29,048 nucleotides of DNA from Hypsibius dujardini (GCA_001579985.1 LRSR01001309.1:1-29048), one strand, 5' to 3'; shown: positions 1 to 10,778, counted from the stretch's first letter. The notes: generated by a model not told the origin, from the sequence alone. A program made the numbers and translations.

Positions 1-790
1 GTTTTGCTTTAGGAATTGGGCTGGTTTGGTGTTTTCGGAGTTAGCAGGTTTGCATGCGCGCTGATGTGTTATCTCCTGGCTGTGATCTTGGTCACGCCCT
101 TGAATTTTGCGCGCACACACCGACCGGATTCGGTCCCAGATTGAAGTCGACGACCATCAGTCAGTCGTTGTCGTAGTACTGTATCTGTATGTACTGATCT
201 GATTATTTATGGAAAATGTGGTCTGCCATGCCTGGTGGCTCTGCGACATGGAGGGAAGGGATTACGTATACTAAAATTATTTTGGAATAATAATTTCTTT
301 AGTATTCATGATAATCGATCTAGTAATCTCAGGTACCTCTAATAGTTTACCTTACGTAAATATTATTTAGTCAATAATTTTAGCTAGTTTTTTTTAATTG
401 CTAATCTTTAGTTTAATAGTTATAGTTCTATTGTCAGTTTAATTTGTTCTGATGGCTGCTGGTTTAATGACGTTCACTATTATACTGCCGCGATTAAACC
501 GGTCACTTTGTTGCCCGGCCAGAAAATTATCACCCCCCCCCCCCGGCCTGCTCGTGTTAATTTCTGAACTGAAGTGAGTGTGTGACGTCATCACGCGCTT
601 AGCACGGATGGGGCGGAGCTAAACTGACCGGTTTAATGACGTACAGTAGATCACTGTACGTCGTGCGAAGTCGTCCTGGGGTAATTTCCTCATCGGAATC
701 CTCCCATTTCTGCTCAGTTTTCGGTCCGACTGCTTGACTTATCTCACACAATTCATCTGACGTGTTTTTTCTTCCTTCCCGTATTTATAG
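1..790. other. Non-coding left flank, probably an intron of the zinc-finger gene
   Basis: No exon could be supported here. The stretch ends in a clear acceptor (TTTATAG before 791) that opens the first visible coding exon in phase 2, so at least one upstream exon of that gene lies here or beyond the left edge. It contains an AT-rich part (about 270-450), a small TA-flanked inverted-repeat element (485-646) with an internal poly-C run (about 533-544), and nothing else I recognise. A short open stretch starting with ATG near 210 encodes about 21 residues, but its nearest donor does not fit the phase of the exon at 791. Confidence 0.5.
485..646. mobile_element. TA-flanked MITE, family 1, copy 1 (162 bp)
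   Basis: The ends are inverted. The left end begins CTG, then a few variable bases, then ATTAAACCGGTCA. The right end is TGACCGGTTTAAT followed by GACGTACAG. TA lies on both sides (483-484 and 647-648), as expected for Tc1/mariner or pogo-like insertion. There is no coding capacity. A second member lies at 28385-28527 and shares the terminal CTGT/ACAG, the GGTCA core and the GCGGRGCT motif just inside the right end. The superfamily assignment is inferred from the TA duplication only. Confidence 0.65.
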
Positions 791-3390
791 ACGACGAGGA
801 CGACTTTGTGGCGCTGAAATCCGAGGCGGCTCTCCAGGTGGCGCTCAAGCTGAACCCCACCAAGGACCCCAACCGGGCTCTCCACGTGTACGTGCGTCCG
901 GCGGACAACAACACCAACAACAACAGCATCAGCACCAACAACAACAGCATCAGCACCAACAATGTCGCCCAACAACTGTCCCCCAACGGTTCTCCACAGT
1001 TTGATGCGACGACGTGTCTCCTTACCCCACCCCCGTCGTTCCTCCACTTCATGACCCGTCATTTGAACACCATTGGTCCCACGTATGTCCAACCTTTATT
1101 TCATTATTAGAATGGATCGAAAAGTTTGGATATTTTTTTTTTCATTTCCCACTTAAACGACGGGGAATATCTTTGTTCATGATCAAAACCGTGCACCTTT
1201 GGTGATAGTGCATTGCTCTTTGCGCTTGATTGATTGATTTGCGTTGTAACTCTTGCGTTTCGCGATTCGATGATTGGCGGTTCTTGGTTTTGGACTTCTT
1301 CTCATGTTGTTTTTCGCCGATCTGGCTGATTTGTATACTTTGTAGGTTTTTGGCTCCGGCTATGCACGCTTTCAATCCCATGGGTTCGTTGGCGGCGATC
1401 GAGGAGAACTGTCACGGACGCAAAGACAGTCGGAAACGGTATATTGTGTACGCTGTACAACATGACCGAGAATGTGGTCAAAATAAGGATGCCAAGAAAT
1501 AGTATAGTATTAGTGCTGTATTATTTGACTAATTAGTTTCTCAGTCAACTAAAGATTTGTTATTACGAATTTTGAGTTTAGCAAATATATTTTGTATTTA
1601 ATTTTAGTCCGAATTTGTTTACTAAACGTAATTTAATTTTTTTCACCTAAATCATTATTGAATAATAGTTTAAGTTTTTGAAACTAAAAGAATTAAAACA
1701 AAAAAGCTTGTTTATGAAAGTTAGTTCAGAAATAAATATAACTTGTATCTTTTTAAGGAAAAAACTAAAAGAAAATATGTAAAAGATTTAATTTATTTTT
1801 ATTTCGCCAAGCCAGTGAAATACGAAGCCACCTTGGTCTACCGTCTATGAAGAATTGTAGAATATGTTTGTTCTCCTACAGACAGCAGCTAATGGATAAG
1901 CCGGAGGATCTGCGAAAGCCGGCATCGTCGTCGGGTCGCGGCAAACGCTCCGCTCCCGCTGCGGTTGTCGCACCGGCCGACGATGCGTTGTCCATGTTTT
2001 CCTCCTCCATGGACACCGGTGGCCATCAGAATCAGGTGTCGTCCACCAATAATCGCGACGAGGAACGACCGAGCAAACTACGAACTTTGCTGAATGCCGG
2101 TAATGCGGCCAGCTTGCGGAACGCCCAGTCGGAGGTGATGGCGGCGCTGCTGACCGATATGCCGCCGGAAGTGCCCGTCGTGCCGCTGGCCAAACTGCCG
2201 CTGCCGAGGAGCAGCAACAACAACGGTACTGGCATGCGGCGGACCCGTCGCGCCTCGGCAACCCGCATTCGAAGTGGTAATGCCTCGAGTCGCTCTTGAA
2301 TTTCTAGCTGTCGTCTCCATGAAGTCCGTTTTTCCCCCGTATTTTAGGACGGAAAGAATACTTGTGCCAGGAGTGTGGAAAGGTTTGCAACACAAACCAG
2401 CGTCTGCAGTCCCATATGGCTTCCCACTCTGGTGAGCGATGTATCCTTATGCTGTGGTACTAGTCCTCTTTCGTATGGCACAATGTTTTGTTATTAGCGT
2501 GTTCGTATGCCGGTCGAACCATACGAATGTCTATCACCGTGTCTTCTTGTTGATGCATGTTTGTCTTATCTATCTCTGTGTTTGCGTTGTCTGTATTTCT
2601 CTTCTCGCATTGTGTTATTGAATATGGACTAACTTCACTCTCTTTCGAGGTGTCTTGTTTGGGTTATCTTTGCACCAGTGACACTTGTATGTGTCGTGTT
2701 TCTTCCTTTCTAGATAGTCGTCCTTTCATCTGCGAGCACTGCGAAAAGTCGTTCAAGCATCAGACCAACCTTCACACTCATAAGAAACGTATCCATCCAG
2801 GTATGCAGGAGGACTGTCGTGCGTGCCTGCTGGTCGATCTCTTTCAGTCTGACTGGCTGCCTGCAGCATCTGCCTGCTTGTCTCTTTCCGTCTGACTGGC
2901 TGTCTGTCTGTCTGGGTTACCCTCTGCCCTGTATGTCTGTTTGTCTGTATACTTTGTTGTCGAATTTTGATTCGAATCACATCAGTTCGCCCGACCCGAC
3001 GTATCAATACCAAATACCAACTTCTTGCGATATGTTGTGTGTCTTGCTGTTTATATAGAACTAATGCTAGTTCGTCCGGTCACGCCCGTGGAGGAGGATG
3101 ACGATGCAGAAGAGGAAGAGAGTCGACAGCGTGAGCCACACCCTGCCTCGCCCAGCAGCATCACCGCCGCCTCGCCCACCGTGGTACGGAAGAAGCAAGC
3201 CAATCTGGACAACATCCTGAAGAAAAAGTTCACATGCACATCAGCGTCCTCGTCGTCGGCCGGCAGCGATGATTCCGATTCGCACTTACTGGTGGACCAT
3301 CGCAAGGCAGCTGGAGGACCGGCCTCGTCGTCGCGTCGGTTACTGAACCGCCCCACCATGTCTCGGAGCCCCTCCTACAACGGCATGTAA
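791..3390 (+). CDS. C2H2 zinc-finger protein, 5'-partial, two fingers
   Basis: Six exons join in phase: 791-1082, 1346-1438, 1882-2276, 2348-2431, 2714-2800 and 3059-3390. They give 426 residues up to the TAA. The start is missing: the first exon follows an acceptor and has no suitable Met, so upstream exons are implied. Exon 1 has an acidic start followed by Asn/Thr/Ser repeats. Exon 3 is Ser/Ala/Arg-rich. Exon 4 encodes finger 1 (CQEC, then HMASH) and exon 5 encodes finger 2 (CEHC, then HKKRIH); each finger is split off by introns. The last exon has an acidic run (VEEDDDAEEEE), Ser/Pro-rich sequence and a basic patch. This fits a nuclear DNA-binding regulator. I cannot assign an orthologue, because two fingers within disordered sequence are not diagnostic. 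Further fingers, or a PR/SET-type domain, could lie upstream. Confidence 0.85.
1439..1881 (+). other. AT-rich intron of the zinc-finger gene
   Basis: The intron runs from a GTATAT donor to a CTCCTACAG acceptor. It is strongly AT-rich between about 1500 and 1810, unlike the GC-rich exons around it. No gene, RNA or clear inverted repeat was seen. Confidence 0.6.
2881..2947. repeat. Degenerate CTGT tract in zinc-finger intron
   Basis: Short runs of CTGT interleaved with CTGCCTG-type units lie inside the intron 2801-3058, just after the second finger exon. This is the same sequence class as the longer arrays elsewhere in the window. Confidence 0.6.
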
Positions 3391-4454
3391 CCTTGTGAAG
3401 CTGATGCGTCGACTTTTTCTCCTGTATTTGGGTGATAATATAATCCTCTGTTTACCTCTGTTCGTCACGTTCGCACACGTGTCTGTGTATCGCGCCCGGA
3501 TGATGGCTCCGTACACCACGTGTGCGGGGTGGTCGTACCTCATTCCTATCGCTCACATGGCGGTCGGACCGAATTTTGTTTGTACAGTATTTCCGGCGTT
3601 ACCTCCGGATGTGCTTCCCGCGCGCTCATTCGTTGTTGACATTCCCAGTTTTTTGCCTTTGTTTCCTCTGGTGTATTTGGAGGTGCTCCTTGTCACGGTT
3701 TCGTTTTTGTTGTTCCTCTCTCGCTCGTTTTGTCGGTAGATTGTCATTTTGGATTCTGTTAAACTTGAGCTTTACTTTAGTTTTATATTTAAATTGGTTC
3801 CGTTCCGAGTAAAAAATAATGTCAAATTTTAGCCGCTTCTGTTTGTTTGTTTTGGATGCGTGATAGTCACTTGGTTTTACTATCGGTAGGGATGGCAAAA
3901 ATGAACTGAAACTAATTAAACCATTTAATTTTAATGATAAATAATTTTGTCCTCTTGGTTTTGATGTTTCTGAAAAAAATTGTTAATAATAAAGGAATCA
4001 GTTCTTATTGGATACTTGAAGAAATGGCTTAAGATTTACAGTACTTGAGATGAATTCACAGGAACGAATTTTTATTTAACTGAAGGAGACTTAATTGGTA
4101 AGGTAATGTTAGTTTTTGCCATCCTTAACTGTGAGTGGAAAATAATAGGGCGAAAGTGGTGCAACCACCTGTTCGAGTCGTAGTTAGCCGCAGGGCAAGT
4201 TGTGCCAGTCAGTCAGGCGACAGACAGACAGCATGCGAACAATTCCATCGTGTGTTCTTAGGGGGAAAGACACAGCGAATGTTCTTGTTCAAACACCGTC
4301 GCACAGAATATGTTGCAGAATTATTCTGCCTTTGCCCAAAGTGTAACGACGTCTTCCTGCCAAATGTAAACTCAATTCTCATCCTTTCTGAAAAAATGCC
4401 CATACCTGCAAACATTGGGGCGCGATCTTCCACGACCGGTACCGCTGTCTGAAA
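3391..4454. other. Intergenic region between zinc-finger and BMP genes
   Basis: This holds the presumed 3' UTR of the zinc-finger gene, a hAT-like inverted-repeat element (3887-4127), and presumed promoter/5' UTR of the BMP gene. A few CAGA units occur near 4217-4231. The open frames here are short, overlap on both strands and show no recognisable product. Confidence 0.5.
3887..4127. mobile_element. hAT-like MITE, copy 1 (about 241 bp)
   Basis: The left end TAGGGATGGCAAAAA mirrors the right end TTTTTGCCATCCTTA over about 15 bp with few mismatches. The interior is AT-rich and non-coding. The flanking 8-mers ACTATCGG and ACTGTGAG match at only 5 of 8 positions, so a target duplication is possible but weak. 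The similar element at 9371-9565 has a much better 8-bp duplication, which supports the hAT-like call for the family. Confidence 0.55.
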
Positions 4455-5012
4455 ATGGAGATTGATAAATTTTTCCTCATCGTATTTGCCGTTATTTTTC
4501 TGTTTGAGGAATGCAACACAGAGCAGCAGCAACCTCAGCACTCCCATCCAGCGGATAAAAAGGACGCGGGAGGTCCGCTGGTGGCGAGCTTTTTTGCGGA
4601 CAACGGCATCGACCAATCCATCCCGCTGCCGCCGTTGCGGAGTAAGATCGAGAAGAAGGAGATGCAGGAGGAGATTTTAGGCCTGTTGGGATTGCATTCA
4701 CGGCCACGACCAGCGATGGACGAGGTGGCCACCCAGGAGGCCTCAAAGTACATGATGACGCTGTATGAGGACTACTACGGCATGCTGGATGAGGAGGGCA
4801 ATATGGCTGTGAATGATGAGAAGGTGCGCGATCGGAGCTGGACGGATTTTAACAATACGCTGCGGTTCCTCAGTGAAGCGGATGATACGGTTGCCTTTAC
4901 GAATCATGGTATGTTTTGAACGTCCTCGTCTGAATGGACCATTTGGGGTGCTTGTTAACGGAACTTACAGACAGAGAGACGGACAAGCAGATAGTCAGAC
5001 AGACAGACAGAA

Positions 5013-5100
<88 letters not shown>

Positions 5101-6143
5101 TCGCAGGGAGACTCGGAGGCAGGCGCACACACCTACAGACAAAAACTTCAATCGTCTCTGAGCATGTGCTTTGTTTCTTATCTGTGTGTATGTGTTGTCT
5201 ATTTGTCTGTCTGTCACGCAGGTTCCACATAACTACTATATTTTGCAGCAAGGAAGCAAAATCACCATTTGCGACACGACCGAGACCGGCGCTTTGTATT
5301 CGACCTCAGCCAAGTCCCGACGGAGCATCTGGTCATCGGCGCACAGCTACGCCTCTTCAAAGCTTACAGCTGGAAACAGCCGTGGTTCCAGAACTTCACC
5401 GTGACCGTCCATCTGATCAAGCGCGGAAAAGATGCAGAGTTAGTTATATGAGACTTAGTCATGAAATATTTGAAATCGAAGTATAAAATGGAGCGTTTTA
5501 ATGGCATTCATGCATCTGCTGCAGAGATCGAGAGCTGGAACTGCTGGATCAGCAGATGACATATACCATTCACAAGGGCTGGATGACGTTCAACGTCACT
5601 CACGCGGTGGAAGCCTGGATTGGATCTCCTACCACTAATTACGGCCTTTTCATCGACATCATTTCGGGAACCGGTTGGTTTAATACTATTTTACCGTCGC
5701 TTAGTTTTATCTCTTTTCTAAATTGATAGAATGGTTTGTCTCTGCAGGTGAGTCCCTCGAGCCGGCTGACATCTCAATGGCCGGACTGGATGGTCCGGAG
5801 GAGAAAGAAGGCTTCATGGTGGCGTTCTTCAAGCGCAGGTCTGAAGAAAATATCGTGCGCACCAAGAGGTCACCAGATCCTGCGCCCAGTGCCAGTGGTG
5901 GCAGGAAGAAAAAAAAACCGGAACAGTCTAGCAGGAGTGACTTCGAACATAGGCTGACTGGGAATCAATGGAGCAGCATTTTTGGCGGTAAGAGGATCAT
6001 TGCAACGATTTTCCATCGAAAAACTTTCACCTTATTAGTTGGGTTTTATTTGTATTTCGTTTCCTCCGCTGTCTGTTTGTCTGTCTGTCTGTCTATCTGT
6101 TTATTTGTCTGTCTGTCTATCTATCTATCTATCTATCTATCTA

Positions 6144-6177
<34 letters not shown>

Positions 6178-6862
6178 GTCAGCCAGTCTGCATGTCTGTC
6201 TGTCTGTTAAGCATTGTCTGTTGTCTATTTACTTCTCTGTCTGTTTACGTGTTCGTCCGTGTGTATGTCTGACTGTAGTCGTATTCCTACTTTACTGTAG
6301 AGAGAGTCTATGACTCGCCTCACCCTGATGCATGTTTGTGTTTTCAGGCTTTGATTCGGGGCATACTACCAGGACCTGCCAGAAGCGAACTCTTTACGTC
6401 AGTTTCAGATTACTGGGATGGCAGGTATGTTATGCTATCAATTCCAAATGGCTATACTCGGGATTTAAAATCATGCGAGCCAGGGACAACACGATCAACT
6501 TTACAGGACTGGATTATCGCTCCGGATGGTTACTCGGCCTACTTCTGCCACGGCGAGTGCAGTTTCCCCCTTAACGCACATATGAACGCAACTAATCACG
6601 CCATCGTTCAGGTAGGAAGAGGATACAAAAATATTATAAACTAGCCAAATAAGCTAAATACCAGAAGAATTCCATGTTACGCATCTTTCTTATATTTCAC
6701 TTGAAGACCCTCGTCCACCTCTTCAATCCGACAAACGTCCCGAAAGCCCTCTGCGCGCCCACCAAGCTCAGCGCCATTTCCGTGCTGTACTTTGACGATA
6801 ACTCCAACGTGGTTTTGAAGAAATACCGCAACATGGTCGCCCGTGGCTGTGGTTGCCATTAG
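4455..6862 (+). CDS. gbb: BMP5/6/7/8-type (glass bottom boat/60A-like) TGF-beta ligand precursor
   Basis: Seven exons are in phase: 4455-4908, 5249-5438, 5525-5673, 5748-5987, 6348-6424, 6507-6611 and 6707-6862. They encode 456 aa, about the usual length. A hydrophobic signal peptide spans roughly residues 5-18. The propeptide carries the BMP5-8 signature [21 protein letters not shown] furin site RTKR (302-305) precedes a basic mature N-terminus with a KKKK run. The mature domain has C355, [18 protein letters not shown] (C384, C388), the N-glycosylation site N398-A-T, and C-terminal GCGCH. Expected role, from the family: a secreted dimeric ligand signalling through BMP type I/II receptors and Smads. 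One change stands out. The normal PCCAPTKL motif reads ALCAPTKL, so the fourth cysteine, which makes the inter-chain disulfide, is Leu420. The other six knot cysteines remain. Introns 1 and 4 contain tetranucleotide arrays. Orthology to BMP5-8 is firm; the choice of gbb as symbol is by homology. Confidence 0.97.
4967..5101. repeat. Compound (CAGA)n/(CCAG)n microsatellite, BMP intron 1
   Basis: CAGA units lead into an almost pure CCAG run (about 5015-5058) and then an uninterrupted CAGA run (about 5056-5101). The tract lies wholly in intron 1 (4909-5248). The long SVCLSVCL-like reading frames across it are repeat translations, not genes. Confidence 0.95.
6068..6209. repeat. Compound (CTGT)n/(CTAT)n microsatellite, BMP intron 4
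   Basis: CTGT units flank a CTAT block (about 6117-6142), followed by a pure CTGT run. It is located in intron 5988-6347, which separates the propeptide/furin exon from the first cystine-knot exon. Its orientation is opposite to the CAGA array in intron 1. Confidence 0.95.
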
Positions 6863-7885
6863 CACAGCGGAATTCTGATCATTCGATACTCTAAAAGGAT
6901 TTGGCCGGCACGTTCTCTAAAATATGAATACGCACTGTTGCTAACTGTACGTTGATGCGATATGCCACATTCCCTTATTCCTCTCCTGTACACTGTACTA
7001 CTCGTAGTTGTAAGGTACAATAGAGAAGTTTCGCACTCCGTAATTTACTAGTACACTACACTGCACCATACTATACTTAGTTTTCTATACGCGTGCCGCT
7101 TAATTTTAGAGTTTTCGCGAACGGTATATCTCATGGTATAGCGGTACAGTATGGAAAACTCTCTCTCTGACCCCAGTTCATTTGTCTATACCGTATTCCC
7201 CCGATCTCAAGGGACAGTTAAGCCCCACCCCCTCCCCTCATCGGTTGACTGTTCAGTCGGATTCACTGTGTCGTGATTGGTTGAAATTTAAGCCCAACTT
7301 GGCAGCGATTGATTGATTGATTAAGCGGGATTTTTTAACGCACACATTTAATCAGTTGATTGATTGATTGTAGGTAAACAATAGCAAACTGTGATGAACA
7401 AATAAGATCCGGGGTGGATGAAATTAACTGGTAGGGCAAAAAAGTGTCCCTTGAGATCGGGGGAATACGGTACTGTACGGCAATACCGTGAGATATACCG
7501 TTTGCGAAAACTCTCTTTTATATAGTTTGCGAAGCGCCAAAAATCCTTGCGGTATGTGTATACGTATAGTATGAAATTTGTACTGTACTGAAACTCTGTA
7601 CAGTTTGAGACAACTCTCTAGTGTACATACCCAAAATTGAATACTAGTATTAAAAATAAACTGACAACCGTTCCGCCAAGTGAGCGGGTCCAACTGTAAT
7701 CCGTTCCGCTAGAGCTCAGCGGGAAGATTGCGCTGACTTTTCTAGTCTGTTTATTCGTTTGCTTGTACTGGTATTCCTCGTTCTCGTGCTGCATAGAAAT
7801 ATCATTGTTAGGAAAACAGTTTATTCTTCTTCACTGAAACAAATCGTACCTGTGACATTTGGTTAAGTTATTTATCGCAAGGAAA
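6863..7885. other. Intergenic region between BMP and EMG1
   Basis: Mostly occupied by a 407-bp inverted-repeat element (7108-7514). TTGATTGATTGA-type tracts occur at about 7303-7323 and 7350-7368. Two similar GC-rich motifs beginning CCGTTCCGC occur near 7668 and 7701. The last 150 bp before 7886 presumably hold the EMG1 promoter and 5' UTR; no TATA box was recognised. Confidence 0.5.
7108..7514. mobile_element. Inverted-repeat element with arms of about 70 bp (407 bp)
   Basis: The left arm (7108-7151 plus 7189-7216) is the reverse complement of the right arm (7445-7514) with few mismatches. Shared segments include AACGGTATATCTCA and CCGTATTCCCCCGATCTCAA. On the right the two arm segments abut. 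On the left they are separated by about 37 bp that repeats a GAAAACTCTCTCT end-like motif. The interior has TTGATTGA tracts and no gene. It is probably a non-autonomous TIR transposon; no target duplication was identified. Confidence 0.55.
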
Positions 7886-9747
7886 ATGTCGCGACCGGCT
7901 GATGACGACTCTGACGATGAATCCCCGAATGCGCAGTCCATCCCGCGGAATAAACGCCTGAAGACGGGACACTTGCAGATGTGTACGGACCGGAAATTGA
8001 TTATCGTTTTGGAGCGGTGCCAGTTGGAGACAGTGAAGGTGCGGAGAACGCGGTGGGGACCTCGACGAGACAATCGAGATGTCTTGTTGAGTGTGCTTCA
8101 GATGTTTGACTCAAGTTTCCTAATATCGGATTTTGCTCAAAGGTTGGAAAGGGATATTCGCTGCTCAGTCAGGAGAAGCACGAGCATGTGTTAAAGAAAA
8201 CCAAGAAGAGCGAGGACGGATTTCCTCGCCCTGATATCACGCATCAAGTGAGTGGTTGGCTTATCCAGTCGATTGGTTGATTGGTTGATTGACTGCTGTT
8301 CTCTTTGTCTAATGTTAACGTAAGTGTCATGCCTGTTGCTTGATTTTTTGATTAAAGATGTTTTGTTGAATCACTCGTTTGGTTGTTGAGCGAGGCGCGG
8401 AGGGGTTGATTGATCTATTTCTTGAAGAAACTGTTGCGGTTTGAGAACCCCAGATGCAATGTAATTTGGGCATCCACCGGAACGAGCTGTTTCACTATTT
8501 TGAAGCTCGTGAAATAAAATAATTTTTTATCCGTTTCAAGAACTTTTTTGTTCCTTTTGTTCTTTTTAAAAATATTGACAGATTGCAGGCCTGCTTGACT
8601 TTGGTTTGCTGCCTCGATCGGTTAACACCGGAAGTGGATAGAGGTCGTATATGGGGTTAGTAGATCGATTGATTGATTAAGGGCCTGTAGAAATATTGTC
8701 TTGCCTAAAATGAGTCATCAATCAACTGATTCGTTTTTCGTCAAAAATCAAAATTTAAAATTAACTTCGAATATTTCGTTTAGTTTCTTTAGTAACGAAG
8801 CTGTTTGATTTGGTGAGAGTAAAAATGAATTAACTAAATTTTAGATATTTGTGGTTGATATACAGTATACTGGGTCTTTTTTTGTTGACCGAGAACATGC
8901 TTCTCTCATCAGTGCCTCCTCATGCTGCAAGACAGCGTCCTCAACCGCGCGGGAATGCTGCAAGTTTTCCTTCACACCGAGCGGAATGTCCTGATTGAGC
9001 TTAACCCCCAAACAAGGATACCGCGGACATTCGACCGCTTCGCAGGCCTTATGGGTAATAACTTTAATGAATCCCTTCACTTCAAAAATCTCATCGTTTA
9101 TTGACATTTATCTAACATCTCTTGGGGTTTGTGATTTGGTCAGTGAAACTCCTGCAGAAGATGGTGATCCGTTCCGCGGACGGCAATCAAAAACTCATTC
9201 GGGTGATCAAGAACCCAGTGAATGATCATCTTCCGGTGGGCTGCCGAAAAATCGGCACTTCTGTCACCGGGAAGAAAGTTGACATTCCAAATCTCGTTCC
9301 GGCTAGTGGACCGCTAGTTTTCGTCATCGGAGCGCACGCCCACGGCCAGGTACAAAATCCTGCTTGCGGATAGGGATGGCGAAAACTAAAATAGTTGTTT
9401 GTTTTAGGCAACTAAAAGTTTTAGTGACTAAATGATCAAGAATTTTTAGTTTGGTCTCTTTCTCATTACTAATTTATTTTTTAGTTAAATCCTTAGTCAC
9501 TAAAACTTTTAGTCTGTTTTGGTTTGTTTTGTTAGTTTTCCGTAGTTTAAAGTTGGCCTTCCCTGTTTGCGGACATTTTGTTTGATGGATGAACAGTTCG
9601 TTTGATCACTCGAAATCCTTCTTTCCACAGGTGGAGACGGATTATACGGATGAAGTTGTGTCATTCAGTGACTACCCACTTTCGGCGGCGTGGGCCGTAG
9701 CGAAACTTTGTGAGGCATTTGAGCATGGTTGGAAAGTGGAAAAATAA
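7886..9747 (+). CDS. emg1: EMG1/NEP1 rRNA pseudouridine N1-methyltransferase
   Basis: Five exons in phase (7886-8038, 8143-8247, 8913-9054, 9144-9349, 9631-9747) encode 240 aa, close to the usual animal length of about 244. The ATG at 7886 opens a short acidic N-terminus ([12 protein letters not shown]). Family-specific blocks follow in order: [19 protein letters not shown], the DITHQ motif, [72 protein letters not shown], and SDYPLSAA near the C-terminus. Known role of the family: a SPOUT-fold, SAM-dependent methyltransferase of 18S rRNA that is also needed for small-subunit assembly in the nucleolus. Nothing essential appears missing. The intron 9350-9630 carries a hAT-like MITE, and intron 8248-8912 is AT-rich with TTGATT tracts. 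The gene follows the BMP gene on the same strand with about 1 kb between them. Confidence 0.97.
9371..9565. mobile_element. hAT-like MITE, copy 2 (about 195 bp), in EMG1 intron 4
   Basis: The ends are TAGGGATGGC on the left and GGCCTTCCCTG on the right, an imperfect terminal inverted repeat. Inside, GACTAAAAGTTTTAGTGACTAA-type sequence is also inverted. The flanking 8-mers are CTTGCGGA (9363-9370) and TTTGCGGA (9566-9573), a 7/8 match as expected for a hAT target duplication. It is non-coding and lies entirely within the intron. Confidence 0.7.
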
Positions 9748-10778
9748 GGGTGCGGAGCTGATTTTGTTCTCTGCTGTTGCTGTTGAGACTTTCTATTAGT
9801 GACCGCGACCGTTAGCGTTGTTGCTTACCGCATCCCTTATGTTGTTTGTTTGACCATTTGAAGCCGTTTGAGATGGCAACCGTTACGGCAACGGACTAAA
9901 TGTAACGGGATCTTTTAACAGCTCTACTCGTGTCAGCTCTACTCGTCTCAGCTCTACTCGTCTCAGCTCTCCTCGTCAGCTCTCCTCGTGTCAGCTCTAC
10001 TCGTCAGCTCTCCTCGTGTCAGCTCTACTCGTGTCAGCTCTACTCGTGTCAGCTCTCCTCGTGTCAGCTCTCCTCGTGTCAGCTCTCCTCGTGTCAGCTC
10101 TCCTCGTGTCAGCTACTCTACTCTTGCATGGGCCATAGCGACATTACTAGTAGCGACAACTTCCCTAGCAGTGCTGCTCTTTTGCGCCGCCTGATATGGG
10201 ATGATGATGGAATGCATAAATTAACTAGAGTACGCTAAACAAATTGATATTTTATTTAAGAAATTTTATACAAGTTTACTTATTTAAAAAAAAAACCCTT
10301 TTTCTGTTTTAAATTGGATATTATTATATTTTTTCTTCAAATATGCGGTTGCGGTTTCTCGGAAAATTGACTACAACGGTGCATTCCAAAACAACCTGAA
10401 ATATGCAACCAAAAAATAACTGTTTCTGTCTTCATAATGCACAAGACATTTACCGTAGTAGGACTATGACCGAATTAGCCCACTGACTTTCTTACTACTG
10501 TAGTAAAAAAACGCGTGCGTTGCGGCAACGTCGGCCACTCTGCTGGCTCGCCATCAACTGATCTCATTGGCATTGAGTCATTCATTGATGTCTATTCATT
10601 CCATGGGGAGCTGACAAGAACAAAATCGTATTCCGTGAATTTCCACACTTTTATCGTGTACTTGTACAGTATCTCATACAAACATCATGTTATGAATGGA
10701 GTTCCGTTGTTTTTAATTTTCAGAAAAATAAAAAACTCCTGTCCTCGTTGAAAAAACATTCATTTTTCATTTTCGAAC
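9748..10778. other. Intergenic region between EMG1 and the SIM/IPDTQ gene
   Basis: Contains a 15-bp minisatellite (9919-10117), an AT-rich part at about 10230-10400, and a possible polyadenylation signal AATAAA at about 10727. No gene was recognised. The ORFs across the minisatellite arise because the unit length is a multiple of three. Confidence 0.5.
9919..10117. repeat. 15-bp minisatellite (unit CAGCTCTMCTCGTGT)
   Basis: About 13 tandem copies plus a partial. Units differ mainly by CTACTCG versus CTCCTCG; three copies are shortened to 13 bp (CAGCTCTCCTCGT type), and two carry TCT instead of TGT at the end. It lies 170 bp after the EMG1 stop, in its 3' flank. Confidence 0.95.

Noticed and set aside
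1847-2299. Start of the zinc-finger protein at the alternative start within 1847-2299
   Set aside because: The upstream exons join in phase through the acceptor at 1881, so this frame is an internal exon read through its introns.
4897-5251. Long Cys/Leu/Ser-rich or Gln/Thr/Asp-rich ORFs over tetranucleotide arrays here and at the other arrays
   Set aside because: A four-base repeat lacking stop codons stays open in several frames on both strands; no splice sites or protein motifs support them.
9919-10117. Possible CRISPR-like array
   Set aside because: The units are contiguous tandem copies with no spacers, and this is animal nuclear DNA.
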